This document shows positions 1-5,929 of a DNA stretch of 5,929 nucleotides, in pieces (position 1 is the stretch's first letter; each line of letters opens with the position of its first letter). The position numbers were made by a program, and so were the translations under genes. The stretch lies in contig CAJQKX010000557.1 of assembly GCA_905479025.1 (NCBI GenBank), positions 1 through 5,929 on the forward strand, written 5' to 3'. A model generated the notes under the pieces. The model worked only from the letters and a program-made list of their open reading frames with translations, had not been told where the DNA came from and searched no databases. Source of the DNA: an uncultured Paraglaciecola sp. Its GTDB lineage: Bacteria > Pseudomonadota > Gammaproteobacteria > Enterobacterales > Alteromonadaceae.

Positions 1-85
1 AACTTTTTGACGGCAGTACCGTCGAAAACGCCTCAATATCTTTTAAAGGTATGCCATGCCACTCAAACTGATAAAGCTTTTTCAA
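1..85 (-). CDS. N-terminus of an unrecognised gene, cut by the window edge (TTG start)
   Basis: Only the first 28 codons are present, and they are open to the window edge. The predicted peptide begins MKKLYQFEWHGIPLKDIEAF. The start is TTG at 85-83. A perfect AAGGAG lies at 100-95 with a 9-base spacer, and an in-frame TAG at 103-101 leaves no room for an upstream ATG or GTG. This combination makes it a real gene although it is very short here. It is 105 bases downstream of the RmlC-type epimerase gene and on the same strand, so it is probably in the same transcription unit. The peptide has no signal peptide or membrane segment. From memory, the Tyr-x-(Phe/Trp)-x-Trp-His-Gly pattern resembles the start of some sugar-locus methyltransferases, but this is too little sequence to assign a function. 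It does not look like the cysteine-rich zinc-binding start of TylC3/NovU-type sugar C-methyltransferases. Confidence 0.65.
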   Translation of the reverse strand, partial: MKKLYQFEWHGIPLKDIEAFSTVLPSKS

Positions 86-94
86 CTTTATTTT

Positions 95-100
95 CTCCTT
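95..100 (-). promoter_or_regulatory. Ribosome binding site that decides the TTG start at 85
   Basis: AAGGAG on the minus strand (100 to 95) lies 9 bases before TTG at 85-83. It is the only strong Shine-Dalgarno site in the 105-base gap after the epimerase gene, and the in-frame stop just upstream rules out an earlier start. It therefore fixes the start of the partial downstream gene. Confidence 0.7.
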
Positions 101-190
101 CTATTGGTAACAAGCTTCATTAGAGGGTCAAGCGTAGTAAGCTATTATCTAATGATGCACAAGTCGAGCTTAACAAAAATTATTACGATT

Positions 191-721
191 TTAAGTTACA
201 AAATCTGGCCATTGAGCGTCCTTCGATGACACTAAACTAGGGTTGATTGGCCAATCAATAGCGAAGACTGGATCGTCCCACCGTATACCTTCTTCGGCAT
301 TAGGCACATAAGACTGACTGACCATATAAATTACCTCAGTATCATCTGTAAGCGTCACAAACCCATGAGCGAAATCTTTAGGCACAAACAATGCAGTACG
401 ATTTTCATCATTTAACTCTATTCCAAACGAGTGACAATATGTCGGGGAATTTTTCCGTAAATCAATGACAACATCGTAGATCGAGCCTCTTATGCATCTA
501 ATGAATTTTGATTCCTGATAAGGAGGCTTCTGATAGTGCATTCCCCTGAGTGTTCCAGCTCTCTGATTGTACGAAATATTAGCTTGGCAGACTTCAGAGT
601 CTAAACCTATTTCGTCAAACTCTTGACGACAAAACGCTCTACCAAAAAACCCTCTTTCATCCTTTAACCTATCAATGTCAACATAATAAAGCCCATCTAT
701 ATCGGTACTATTAAATTTCAT
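191..721 (-). CDS. RmlC-family nucleotide-sugar 3,5-epimerase (dTDP-4-dehydrorhamnose 3,5-epimerase-like)
   Basis: This is a cytoplasmic cupin-fold enzyme of 176 residues, close to the usual RmlC length of about 180. Family members epimerise C3 and/or C5 of a 4-keto-6-deoxy nucleotide sugar. The expected motifs are present in order: DERGFF at 21-26, TLRGMHYQ at 57-64 with the catalytic His62, Lys72 in the ESKF segment, FAHGF at 117-121 with His119, tyrosines at 132 and 138, GIRWDDP at 145-151, and SSKD at 165-168 whose Asp168 corresponds to the Asp of the His-Asp dyad. It should therefore be active. The start is ATG at 721, with GGAG at 732-729 and a 7-base spacer. The gene begins 18 bases after the reductase gene, so the two are very probably co-translated from one operon. 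No rmlA, rmlB or rmlD is in the window, and the reductase is not a recognisable RmlD. The product could be dTDP-L-rhamnose or another deoxysugar, so the symbol rmlC/rfbC is withheld. Family assignment is firm; substrate is unknown. Confidence 0.93.
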   Translation of the reverse strand: MKFNSTDIDGLYYVDIDRLKDERGFFGRAFCRQEFDEIGLDSEVCQANISYNQRAGTLRGMHYQKPPYQESKFIRCIRGSIYDVVIDLRKNSPTYCHSFGIELNDENRTALFVPKDFAHGFVTLTDDTEVIYMVSQSYVPNAEEGIRWDDPVFAIDWPINPSLVSSKDAQWPDFVT

Positions 722-739
722 AAAACCTCTCCATCAATA

Positions 740-1789
740 TTATTCTTGGATCCAATTAAGACGACTTGTCATCCGTTTTGATTGAATATGCCCCTTTAAA
801 ACATTTAATCTCATTAAGTTCGAATTTCTAAAGTCGCCATCAGAAAAATTCATTTCTGACAAGCCATCTCTTAGACCCTTAACTGCCTCAATCAAAGAAA
901 CTTGTGGTTGATGATTCGGCGCTAGCTCTCGAAACTTGGCAAAGTCGACTTTATACGATCTTTTATCCGGAGCCGCATCCAGATTAATTTCAACACTGGT
1001 GCCAGGAATTTGATCCGCTACAACCGCAGCCAATTCTTTAATTTGATAGTTCCACTCGTCGCTTCCCGCATTAACTACCAACATTGGCCCGCCATGGCTA
1101 GCCGGTCGACTAGCCGCCCAATCAATGGCTCGGCCCATGTCAGAAACATGAATTAGCGGCCTCCATGGAGTGCCATCACTGAGAATCCTTATAATGCCGT
1201 CGGCTATTGCCGCCGCAACAAAGTCATTGAGCACTAAATCTAGCCTTGTTCGAGCAGTAAACCCACATGCCGTAGCGAAACGCAGGCACGTAACAACAAA
1301 CTCTTCCGAAGCTAAACCTGCCACTTCTGTTTCCGTGTCAATTTTAGATTTGGCATATGCGGTAAGTGGATTTAAATCATCATCTTCCTTCTTAGGAAAC
1401 GCGGATGCTTCCCCATATACGCTGCAACTAGACGCAAACACATAATTTTTAACTTTCGCACTTTTAGCTAAATTCGCAATTTTGATACTTGATTGATAGT
1501 TAATTTCATTAGTTACTGCTTCAAACTCCTTCCCCATTGGGTCATTACTGACTGCTGCCAAATGAATTACCGTATCGAAGCCCTCAAAATCATCTCGATC
1601 CACATCTCGCACATCCTTATAAATTTGATGATCAAGAACCGACTCTGGAGAAACCTGAACACCCGTGAAGCAATGGGCAAAAAAACCTAAATCCATCCCA
1701 ACAAGACGGGCTGATGGATAAGATCGCCTAAGTTGAAGCATCACTGACGGTCCCACATAACCCAAATTTCCTGTAACCAATATTTTCAT
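740..1789 (-). CDS. NAD(P)-dependent sugar epimerase/dehydratase or 4-ketoreductase (extended SDR)
   Basis: A 349-residue Rossmann-fold enzyme of the extended short-chain dehydrogenase/reductase superfamily, acting on nucleotide sugars in the cytoplasm. The cofactor motif is TGNLGYVG at 6-13. Asp33 ends the second strand and suggests NAD(H) preference. HLAAVSNDP spans 76-84, the catalytic serine region SSCSVYG spans 120-126 (Ser121 the likely catalytic residue), and YAKSK at 145-149 gives Tyr145 and Lys149. A substrate-side motif, DGTPWRPLIHVSDM, spans 205-218. The HLAA-x-SNDP form is, from memory, typical of a subgroup found beside RmlC-type epimerases in deoxysugar and branched-sugar clusters. 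Position beside the 3,5-epimerase points to a 4-keto reduction or a late epimerisation step (inference). The start is ATG at 1789, with AAGGA at 1800-1796 and a 6-base spacer. It follows the LIC12162-family gene by 34 bases. A divergent C-terminal tail (about 320-349) has no feature I recognise. Exact reaction and sugar are not determinable. Confidence 0.88.
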   Translation of the reverse strand: MKILVTGNLGYVGPSVMLQLRRSYPSARLVGMDLGFFAHCFTGVQVSPESVLDHQIYKDVRDVDRDDFEGFDTVIHLAAVSNDPMGKEFEAVTNEINYQSSIKIANLAKSAKVKNYVFASSCSVYGEASAFPKKEDDDLNPLTAYAKSKIDTETEVAGLASEEFVVTCLRFATACGFTARTRLDLVLNDFVAAAIADGIIRILSDGTPWRPLIHVSDMGRAIDWAASRPASHGGPMLVVNAGSDEWNYQIKELAAVVADQIPGTSVEINLDAAPDKRSYKVDFAKFRELAPNHQPQVSLIEAVKGLRDGLSEMNFSDGDFRNSNLMRLNVLKGHIQSKRMTSRLNWIQE

Positions 1790-1823
1790 AGCCGTTCCTT
1801 TTTTAAGTTGTTAACTAATTTAT

Positions 1824-3566
1824 TCACATTTTTTTATTTATTCGAAGAACTTCTTGATAGTCGACAATCCAATTGTCATTTCTTTTACAATACTCCGCGA
1901 CAAAAGAAGATACCGCATTTTGACGGGAGGTATCTCTCCACCACTCATCTATCGCATTTTTATCTACAATATCATTTATGAAAGCGGCAGCTTTTATGTG
2001 GCAACTATAAAAAATACCTACTTCAGAAAGCTTTTCGAAGAACGATACAGCGAGTTGATCTATTTTATTGTAATCAGAATTCCAAACAATAATAGTTGGT
2101 CTGTTAGCGCCCATACTTTCTATCATCGTAGTTTGATTATGATCGCAAATCACCAGAGAGGCCGCGTTCAATTCCTGGTAAAAATCGCCTTTCGCCAGCT
2201 TGACACCACCGCCTAAAAATTTACCGACCCCGACCTTATACTCAGAATCAGAGGGCGCCAGTCGCACACTAATATGTCTCTTCAAATTAGGTTTGACTGC
2301 CTTCAGTAAAACCAAAATATTCTTGTAGTAATCAATAATTGCGGATCCGGCAATAGGAACGGACCAATTCCTATTGAAATACCTAGATGGCGCCCACGTT
2401 ATATATAATATATTAAGGTTTTTTAGCTTATCCGCACTATTTTTCAGTAAGAGTTTAGGGTGAGATATTTTTGCGATGTTCGAGAATTCTCTTCTCTCCC
2501 AGCCAAAAGAAATATACCTATCTGCGGTATTAAGTTCATAAAATTGTTGCATAGACCATTTAGCGATGCCATACGAACCGCCATGCTGAGCGATAATTAA
2601 ATCACTAGTTGGGACCAATTGATTTGCAGCTGCACATTGTAAAATTTGATTGCTAAGAATGGCATTTGAAGACAAGTAATTTTTATTTTTAAGATCGACG
2701 TACGTCGACTCATGCAAAACATTCTTAAAAGATTCTATAAATGATAAGGGCATGTCGTAAATCAGAGTTTGAGCCAAAAACGTTTCAAAGTCAGTTTTTG
2801 GTGAGAATAGACTGCAAAATGACTTATGCAATTTATCGCGAACGGCCATTTCTTGCTTTAAGCCTGTACGGCGCAATGCTGGAAGGTGCACTATCGGCGT
2901 TACTCTAGGAAATGAACCTATAATCAACTGTATGAAGTGTTTTTTCGAAAAATAAGATCGGTCTACAGCCGCTTTTGAGCCCCTAGTAGCAACGTTACAT
3001 ATTATCTGTAGATTCTTCAATAAAAATTCTTTTAAAATATTTTTTACTAAGCGCTTAATAACTTTGCCCTTAGCTTTCTGCTTAATACTTTTGGAAACAA
3101 AATAGCTATTTTCATATACTTGACAGTCAATAAATTTTACTACTTTTGAATATAGATAATGATTGTAGTCATCCTCAGTAATTTTTTTCTTGAAGTCTGC
3201 GGCATCTGCCACACCGATATTACAATCAGTTAATATAAAAGAATGTGACGGCTTCGCCCGTAATGCCGTTTGTATTGTTTTGTATCTCTCCCTGATCACA
3301 GGTAAATATTCGTGCAACCATGCACCATGAAAGATCTTAAATGATCGACTACTCCAGCTCAAAGAGTGGTGTTCGTTTAGTAGATCTCCAATTATTGGTA
3401 AAATTAAGCTATATAGCGATTTGATATAAGTAAAATCCGAGAACAGCTCGTCATGATCATCATAGCAATACTCTAGAATTTCAAATTTTCCCTTATTACA
3501 AAGATCCTCTTCAGGTAAGACCCAAGTACCCAAATAGCTAATATTGGTATCTTGAGGCATAACCAA
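1824..3566 (-). CDS. LIC12162-family predicted transferase (surface polysaccharide)
   Basis: This protein of about 580 residues matches, by recognition of its motif layout, the LIC12162 family of putative transferases (TIGR04331). The family is found in LPS and surface-glycan clusters; I know of no settled reaction for it. Features seen: YLGTW at 11-15 (family LGEW-like), YDDHDELFSDFTYIKSLY at 35-52, IFHGAWLHEYL at 78-88, a Lys-rich basic stretch at 158-184, AQHGGSYG at 326-333, YISFGWE at 351-357, a strand followed by TWAPSRY at 390-396, and CDHNQTTMIESMGANRPT at 474-491 followed by a WN pair. The C-terminal half resembles a GT-B glycosyltransferase nucleotide-binding domain. No signal peptide or membrane segment is evident, so it is probably cytoplasmic or peripheral at the inner membrane. 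The start used here is TTG at 3566 with only a weak TAAGA at 3580-3576; ATG at 3560 is two codons in. Homology appears to begin further upstream, see findings. Stop is TGA. The 100-base gap to the flippase shows no convincing promoter. Confidence 0.85.
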   Translation of the reverse strand: MVMPQDTNISYLGTWVLPEEDLCNKGKFEILEYCYDDHDELFSDFTYIKSLYSLILPIIGDLLNEHHSLSWSSRSFKIFHGAWLHEYLPVIRERYKTIQTALRAKPSHSFILTDCNIGVADAADFKKKITEDDYNHYLYSKVVKFIDCQVYENSYFVSKSIKQKAKGKVIKRLVKNILKEFLLKNLQIICNVATRGSKAAVDRSYFSKKHFIQLIIGSFPRVTPIVHLPALRRTGLKQEMAVRDKLHKSFCSLFSPKTDFETFLAQTLIYDMPLSFIESFKNVLHESTYVDLKNKNYLSSNAILSNQILQCAAANQLVPTSDLIIAQHGGSYGIAKWSMQQFYELNTADRYISFGWERREFSNIAKISHPKLLLKNSADKLKNLNILYITWAPSRYFNRNWSVPIAGSAIIDYYKNILVLLKAVKPNLKRHISVRLAPSDSEYKVGVGKFLGGGVKLAKGDFYQELNAASLVICDHNQTTMIESMGANRPTIIVWNSDYNKIDQLAVSFFEKLSEVGIFYSCHIKAAAFINDIVDKNAIDEWWRDTSRQNAVSSFVAEYCKRNDNWIVDYQEVLRINKKM

Positions 3567-3666
3567 ATTATCAATTCTTACCGGCAGAATATAGCGTTTG
3601 ATAGTTTATAGCCTCGATTTATTTCAATTACTAGGTTTGCTAAAAAAGGGTGTATGCCGAAGTCAA

Positions 3667-5184
3667 TTAAGGCTCGATAAATTTAGATTTGGGGACTAAC
3701 TTAGATAGACTTCCTAATAACTTTGACTTCGTTATGCCTAACGCCAGCATAGGAAAAGCATAACAGAGCAACCCAAAGGTCACAGTGTAAAGTAACAACG
3801 ATATGATCATAGACAAATACATGGATGAGAAGACACCCAACACCAAATTCTTTACTAAGTAGCCCACTAAAATTGCCAGCCCAAGAACATAAAATTGGTA
3901 GAACCATTGATACTTCCAATTAAATTCTCGAGCAATGACATACATGAGTATGTTTACCATAACAAAATTGATTATAACCATTTTCCATGCCAATCCTTGA
4001 GAGCCCATATTAAGTCCAGATATTACTGCCTCTGCGGGCGCAAGTATAAAGTAGGAAGCCGCAACACCAGCTATAACAGCAACAGAGCCTATGATAGTGT
4101 GAATTTTTACTTTTTTCGTTGCTAGTAGTAGCACTCCATTAATTTGACCTAAACTTTGATGAGCAGTATAAATGACCATTAGCATAAAAGTTTTATTACC
4201 CGCCGTATAGTCACTGCCGACCAATGTATTGAGGATTTCAGAGGACCAAGGTAGGCTGACTCCAACAAAAAATGCCGCGCAAACATAAATAGTACGATTG
4301 GTTATTTGATATAGAGATGAAACCAAATCCATATTTTTCTGATGGTAAGCTTCAGCAATTTCTTTCCACAATATCCGTATGATTGAGATGACTCCTATAG
4401 AAACCACGATCATAATATTTGTAGCAACCGCATAGTAGCCTTGCTCGGCGTTACCCCCCCAAGTCTGAAGCATCCACCTATCCAAAAACTCACCTAAAGC
4501 CACCAACCACACATAGGGAATAAGGGGCTTGCAATAAGCCCAAAACTCACCCACGACTGACGAAAAGGTATCAGATATATCATTCAATCCCACATACATT
4601 CGGGCAGCCAAAAAAGCCCCTGCAAACCATTCTAACGTCAAGATTGTAAATAATATTGGAAGTGTTATTAAGTCAGCATATTCCAGCAATAAGATCATAA
4701 CTAGGTTAATCGAAATAATTACCGTCCCGAGCTTTTGTACCTTAATCGTTTGCCTCTGTGCCTCTGCCATCTGAGATGCTACCAGCCATCCACTTTGCTG
4801 CATGAACGTGGCAGTTAAAGCCAAAATAAGTAGAAAGCGACTCTCATTAACCCAAACACTTTCTAAAACTTCGTCCGGCAATATAAGTCCGACTAAAAGT
4901 AATGAAACAACTAACTGAAACGCCATCCAACACAAATACATATTTACAAACTTCTTACTACGCTTCTTTTCTGACAAAAAAGTAAAGAAAGCATGGGAGC
5001 TTGACATATCTAATAGAGACTTAAACGCTAGAAATGAAGCCAGTAGAAAGGCCATCCTTCCATAGTTTTCGGCACCAAGAAATCTTGCTAACAATACCGT
5101 TGTGGCGAGCGTTAGCCCTCCACGTAAAATATTAAAAAGTATACTTGCAGAGAAACGGGAGAAAATACTTTGGTAGTTTTCCAA
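3667..5184 (-). CDS. Wzx-like polysaccharide flippase (MOP superfamily)
   Basis: An integral inner-membrane protein of 505 residues, the usual Wzx size, with about twelve to fourteen hydrophobic segments. The clearest are near 12-34, 43-63, 83-103, 116-134, 152-168, 172-194, 250-272, 361-383, 397-416, 428-448 and 455-482. ARFLGAENYG at 33-42, at the end of the first helix, is the hallmark of polysaccharide-synthesis flippases. FLDRWMLQTWGG followed by QGYYAVA (233-254) matches the conserved mid-protein motif of the family. The expected role is moving an undecaprenyl-pyrophosphate-linked repeat unit from the cytoplasmic to the periplasmic face. Wzx proteins are too divergent to infer the substrate. 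The start is TTG at 5184-5182, behind AAGGAG at 5198-5193 with an 8-base spacer; an in-frame TAA just upstream excludes other starts. A run of seven G lies inside the gene (4460-4454). An O-antigen flippase and an exporter of another glycan remain equally possible. The symbol wzx is withheld because locus type is unknown. Confidence 0.92.
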   Translation of the reverse strand: MENYQSIFSRFSASILFNILRGGLTLATTVLLARFLGAENYGRMAFLLASFLAFKSLLDMSSSHAFFTFLSEKKRSKKFVNMYLCWMAFQLVVSLLLVGLILPDEVLESVWVNESRFLLILALTATFMQQSGWLVASQMAEAQRQTIKVQKLGTVIISINLVMILLLEYADLITLPILFTILTLEWFAGAFLAARMYVGLNDISDTFSSVVGEFWAYCKPLIPYVWLVALGEFLDRWMLQTWGGNAEQGYYAVATNIMIVVSIGVISIIRILWKEIAEAYHQKNMDLVSSLYQITNRTIYVCAAFFVGVSLPWSSEILNTLVGSDYTAGNKTFMLMVIYTAHQSLGQINGVLLLATKKVKIHTIIGSVAVIAGVAASYFILAPAEAVISGLNMGSQGLAWKMVIINFVMVNILMYVIAREFNWKYQWFYQFYVLGLAILVGYLVKNLVLGVFSSMYLSMIISLLLYTVTFGLLCYAFPMLALGITKSKLLGSLSKLVPKSKFIEP

Positions 5185-5192
5185 GAAAAATA

Positions 5193-5198
5193 CTCCTT
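5193..5198 (-). promoter_or_regulatory. Ribosome binding site that decides the flippase TTG start
   Basis: A perfect AAGGAG on the minus strand (5198 to 5193) sits 8 bases before TTG at 5184-5182. The frame has a TAA immediately upstream (5199-5197, overlapping the site), so the TTG is the only plausible start. The same bases can pair with a short upstream arm, as described in the findings. Confidence 0.75.
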
Positions 5199-5216
5199 AA
5201 TACGAAACGATTAAAA
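5195..5216 (-). promoter_or_regulatory. Possible hairpin over the flippase ribosome binding site
   Basis: On the minus strand, TTTTAAT (5216-5210) can pair with ATTAAGG (5201-5195): five A-U pairs and two G-U pairs. A two-pair CG/CG inner stem closes a TTT loop, with one bulged base at 5202. The 3' arm contains AAGG of the Shine-Dalgarno site. The stem is AT-rich and weak, so it may be chance; if real it would dampen flippase translation. Confidence 0.2.
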
Positions 5217-5420
5217 GGAATTTCATTTCGTCGATAGGCTCGTGTTATTTATAGCCAAAAAGGCCATAGGGTGCACTTTCGATTTCCCATTAATATTAGA
5301 GATGCTGATAAGATTTTTGTTTATAAAATTTGAGCGCCTCGATAACAGAAACGTTGTAGTCAATTAGCCACATCTGAATATTTTTTATTAGGGCAAAACT
5401 GATTTTATCGAAGTATCGCT

Positions 5421-5929
5421 TTAGTTAATCTGGAAAATTCTGTAGCTATTATCAGCCATAATGTATTTGCAATTTACATCCGCCGATCTGCATAGTTCAG
5501 TTATGTAAAATTGATTCCTTAATAAACCATGATAACGAGAGCGCCCAAAAGCTTTCAGAAAACTACCAAAGAGTTCAGATCCAAATCTTTTAAAGAGACT
5601 CTTTGAATCTATATCCATCGTCGCCAACAAAAGAGATTTTTCCTGACTTTTGACAAGCTTTATTAACCGGAGTAACTCAATGTCTTGTAAAGCATAATCC
5701 ACTCCCCACATAGTCAATACGTCGCAGTCATCAAAAACAGTTAGGTCATCAACTATGGCATCGAACGATACAAAATCGCAATACTCTGACATAAACGGCG
5801 GGCACGCTTTATGTTTCGCCAAGCTGCCTACCTCATGGTCACTCAACGCAAATTTCAAATTTGGGAAGATTGTCTTTATTACCCAAGATTGCGAAAAAGG
5901 CACTCCTCCTATATCACCCACTTTATTAA
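5421..5929 (-). CDS. C-terminal part of a probable class I SAM-dependent methyltransferase-like protein
   Basis: The frame is open to the window edge, so the 5' end is missing; at least 168 residues remain. A GTG at 5921 is in frame but has no reason to be the start, because coding continues upstream and glycine motif I would then sit at the extreme N-terminus. Numbering from that GTG, GDIGG at 2-6 resembles the SAM-binding glycine motif, and FALSDHE at 23-29 resembles the acidic end of strand 2. CDVLTMWGVDYALQD at 68-82 resembles strand 4 with its following loop, and LLLATMD at 96-102 resembles strand 5. This order fits a Rossmann-type methyltransferase. The C-terminal tail with YHGLLRNQFYITELC (129-143) and a final short strand also fits. 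I do not recognise the specific family. In a glycan locus the target could be a sugar hydroxyl (inference). It could also be another Rossmann-fold enzyme. Stop is TAA at 5423-5421. Confidence 0.5.
   Translation of the reverse strand, partial: NKVGDIGGVPFSQSWVIKTIFPNLKFALSDHEVGSLAKHKACPPFMSEYCDFVSFDAIVDDLTVFDDCDVLTMWGVDYALQDIELLRLIKLVKSQEKSLLLATMDIDSKSLFKRFGSELFGSFLKAFGRSRYHGLLRNQFYITELCRSADVNCKYIMADNSYRIFQIN

Larger units (their letters stand above)
5185..5420 (-). other. 236-base intergenic gap with a short coding-like stretch
   Basis: This is the longest non-coding stretch in the window. I see no convincing sigma-70 promoter and no GC-rich stem followed by a T-run that would be an intrinsic terminator after the upstream gene. 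On the minus strand an ATG at 5373-5371 opens 25 codons ending at TAA 5298-5296, with a peptide beginning MWLIDYNVSVIEALK. The frame is open upstream to the end of the preceding gene, but there is no Shine-Dalgarno site. It could be a remnant of a lost gene, a tiny unrecognised ORF, or chance. The last part carries the flippase ribosome binding site. Confidence 0.4.

Noticed and set aside
103..160. TTGACC and GATAAT in the gap before the last gene as promoter elements
   Set aside because: TTGACC has no good -10 at the right distance, and GATAAT has no good -35 (the nearest TTGTTA is about 21 bases away).
1170..1445. Plus-strand open frame of 91 codons
   Set aside because: It lies entirely opposite the SDR gene, which has all its catalytic motifs on the minus strand; the plus-strand peptide shows no family motif.
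1493..1690. Plus-strand open frame of 65 codons
   Set aside because: Antisense to the N-terminal half of the SDR gene, with no recognisable motif or gene context.
1854..2216. Plus-strand open frame of 120 codons
   Set aside because: Antisense to the conserved C-terminal domain of the LIC12162-family gene; low-information peptide, and every other gene runs on the minus strand.
3637..3666. TTGACT just after the flippase stop as a promoter for the LIC12162-family gene
   Set aside because: The spacing places TTAGCA or TAGCAA at the -10 position, a poor match to TATAAT.
3701..3919. Minus-strand open frame of 72 codons in another frame of the flippase
   Set aside because: Wholly inside the hydrophobic C-terminal part of the flippase; the peptide has no features of its own.
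3895..4125. Plus-strand open frame of 76 codons
   Set aside because: Antisense to the flippase gene with no motif.
5253..5264. GCC-AAAAA-GGC inverted repeat as a terminator
   Set aside because: Only three base pairs, with mismatched flank and no following U-run on either strand.
5337..5367. TTGACT on the minus strand as a possible -35 box before the flippase
   Set aside because: No acceptable -10 hexamer lies 16-18 bases downstream (GAGGCG occupies the place).

Overview
The window is an internal piece of a Gram-negative surface-polysaccharide (O-antigen or capsule type) biosynthesis locus. Every supported gene lies on the minus strand, so transcription runs from the high-coordinate end to the low-coordinate end. 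The DNA is AT-rich, has good Shine-Dalgarno sites and uses TTG starts repeatedly. This suits a gammaproteobacterium or similar, but nothing here fixes a genus. Both ends cut through genes, and no rRNA, tRNA, mobile element or CRISPR array is visible.

Layout in transcription order. (1) 5929-5421 is the C-terminal part of a protein that looks like a class I SAM-dependent methyltransferase (tentative). (2) A 236-base gap (5420-5185) has no convincing gene; it holds a short coding-like stretch and, at its end, a strong ribosome binding site inside a possible hairpin. (3) 5184-3667 is a Wzx-like flippase of the MOP superfamily with a TTG start. (4) 3566-1824 is a large predicted transferase of the poorly characterised LIC12162 family, whose true start is doubtful. 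(5) 1789-740 is an NAD-dependent extended short-chain dehydrogenase/reductase acting on a nucleotide sugar. (6) 721-191 is an RmlC-type nucleotide-sugar 3,5-epimerase with its catalytic residues in place. (7) 85-1 is the first 28 codons of a further gene with a TTG start behind a perfect AAGGAG site.

How they could work together (inference): the epimerase and the reductase, separated by 18 bases, probably make one nucleotide-activated deoxysugar. The LIC12162-family protein probably transfers a sugar or a modification onto the lipid-linked repeat unit, and the flippase moves that unit across the inner membrane. No nucleotidylyltransferase, 4,6-dehydratase, polymerase or initiating transferase is present in the window, so neither the sugar nor the polymer can be named.

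No clearly new system is evident. The most useful leads are the misplaced or non-canonical start of the LIC12162-family gene, the run of non-ATG starts, and the coding-like sequence in the 5185-5420 gap.
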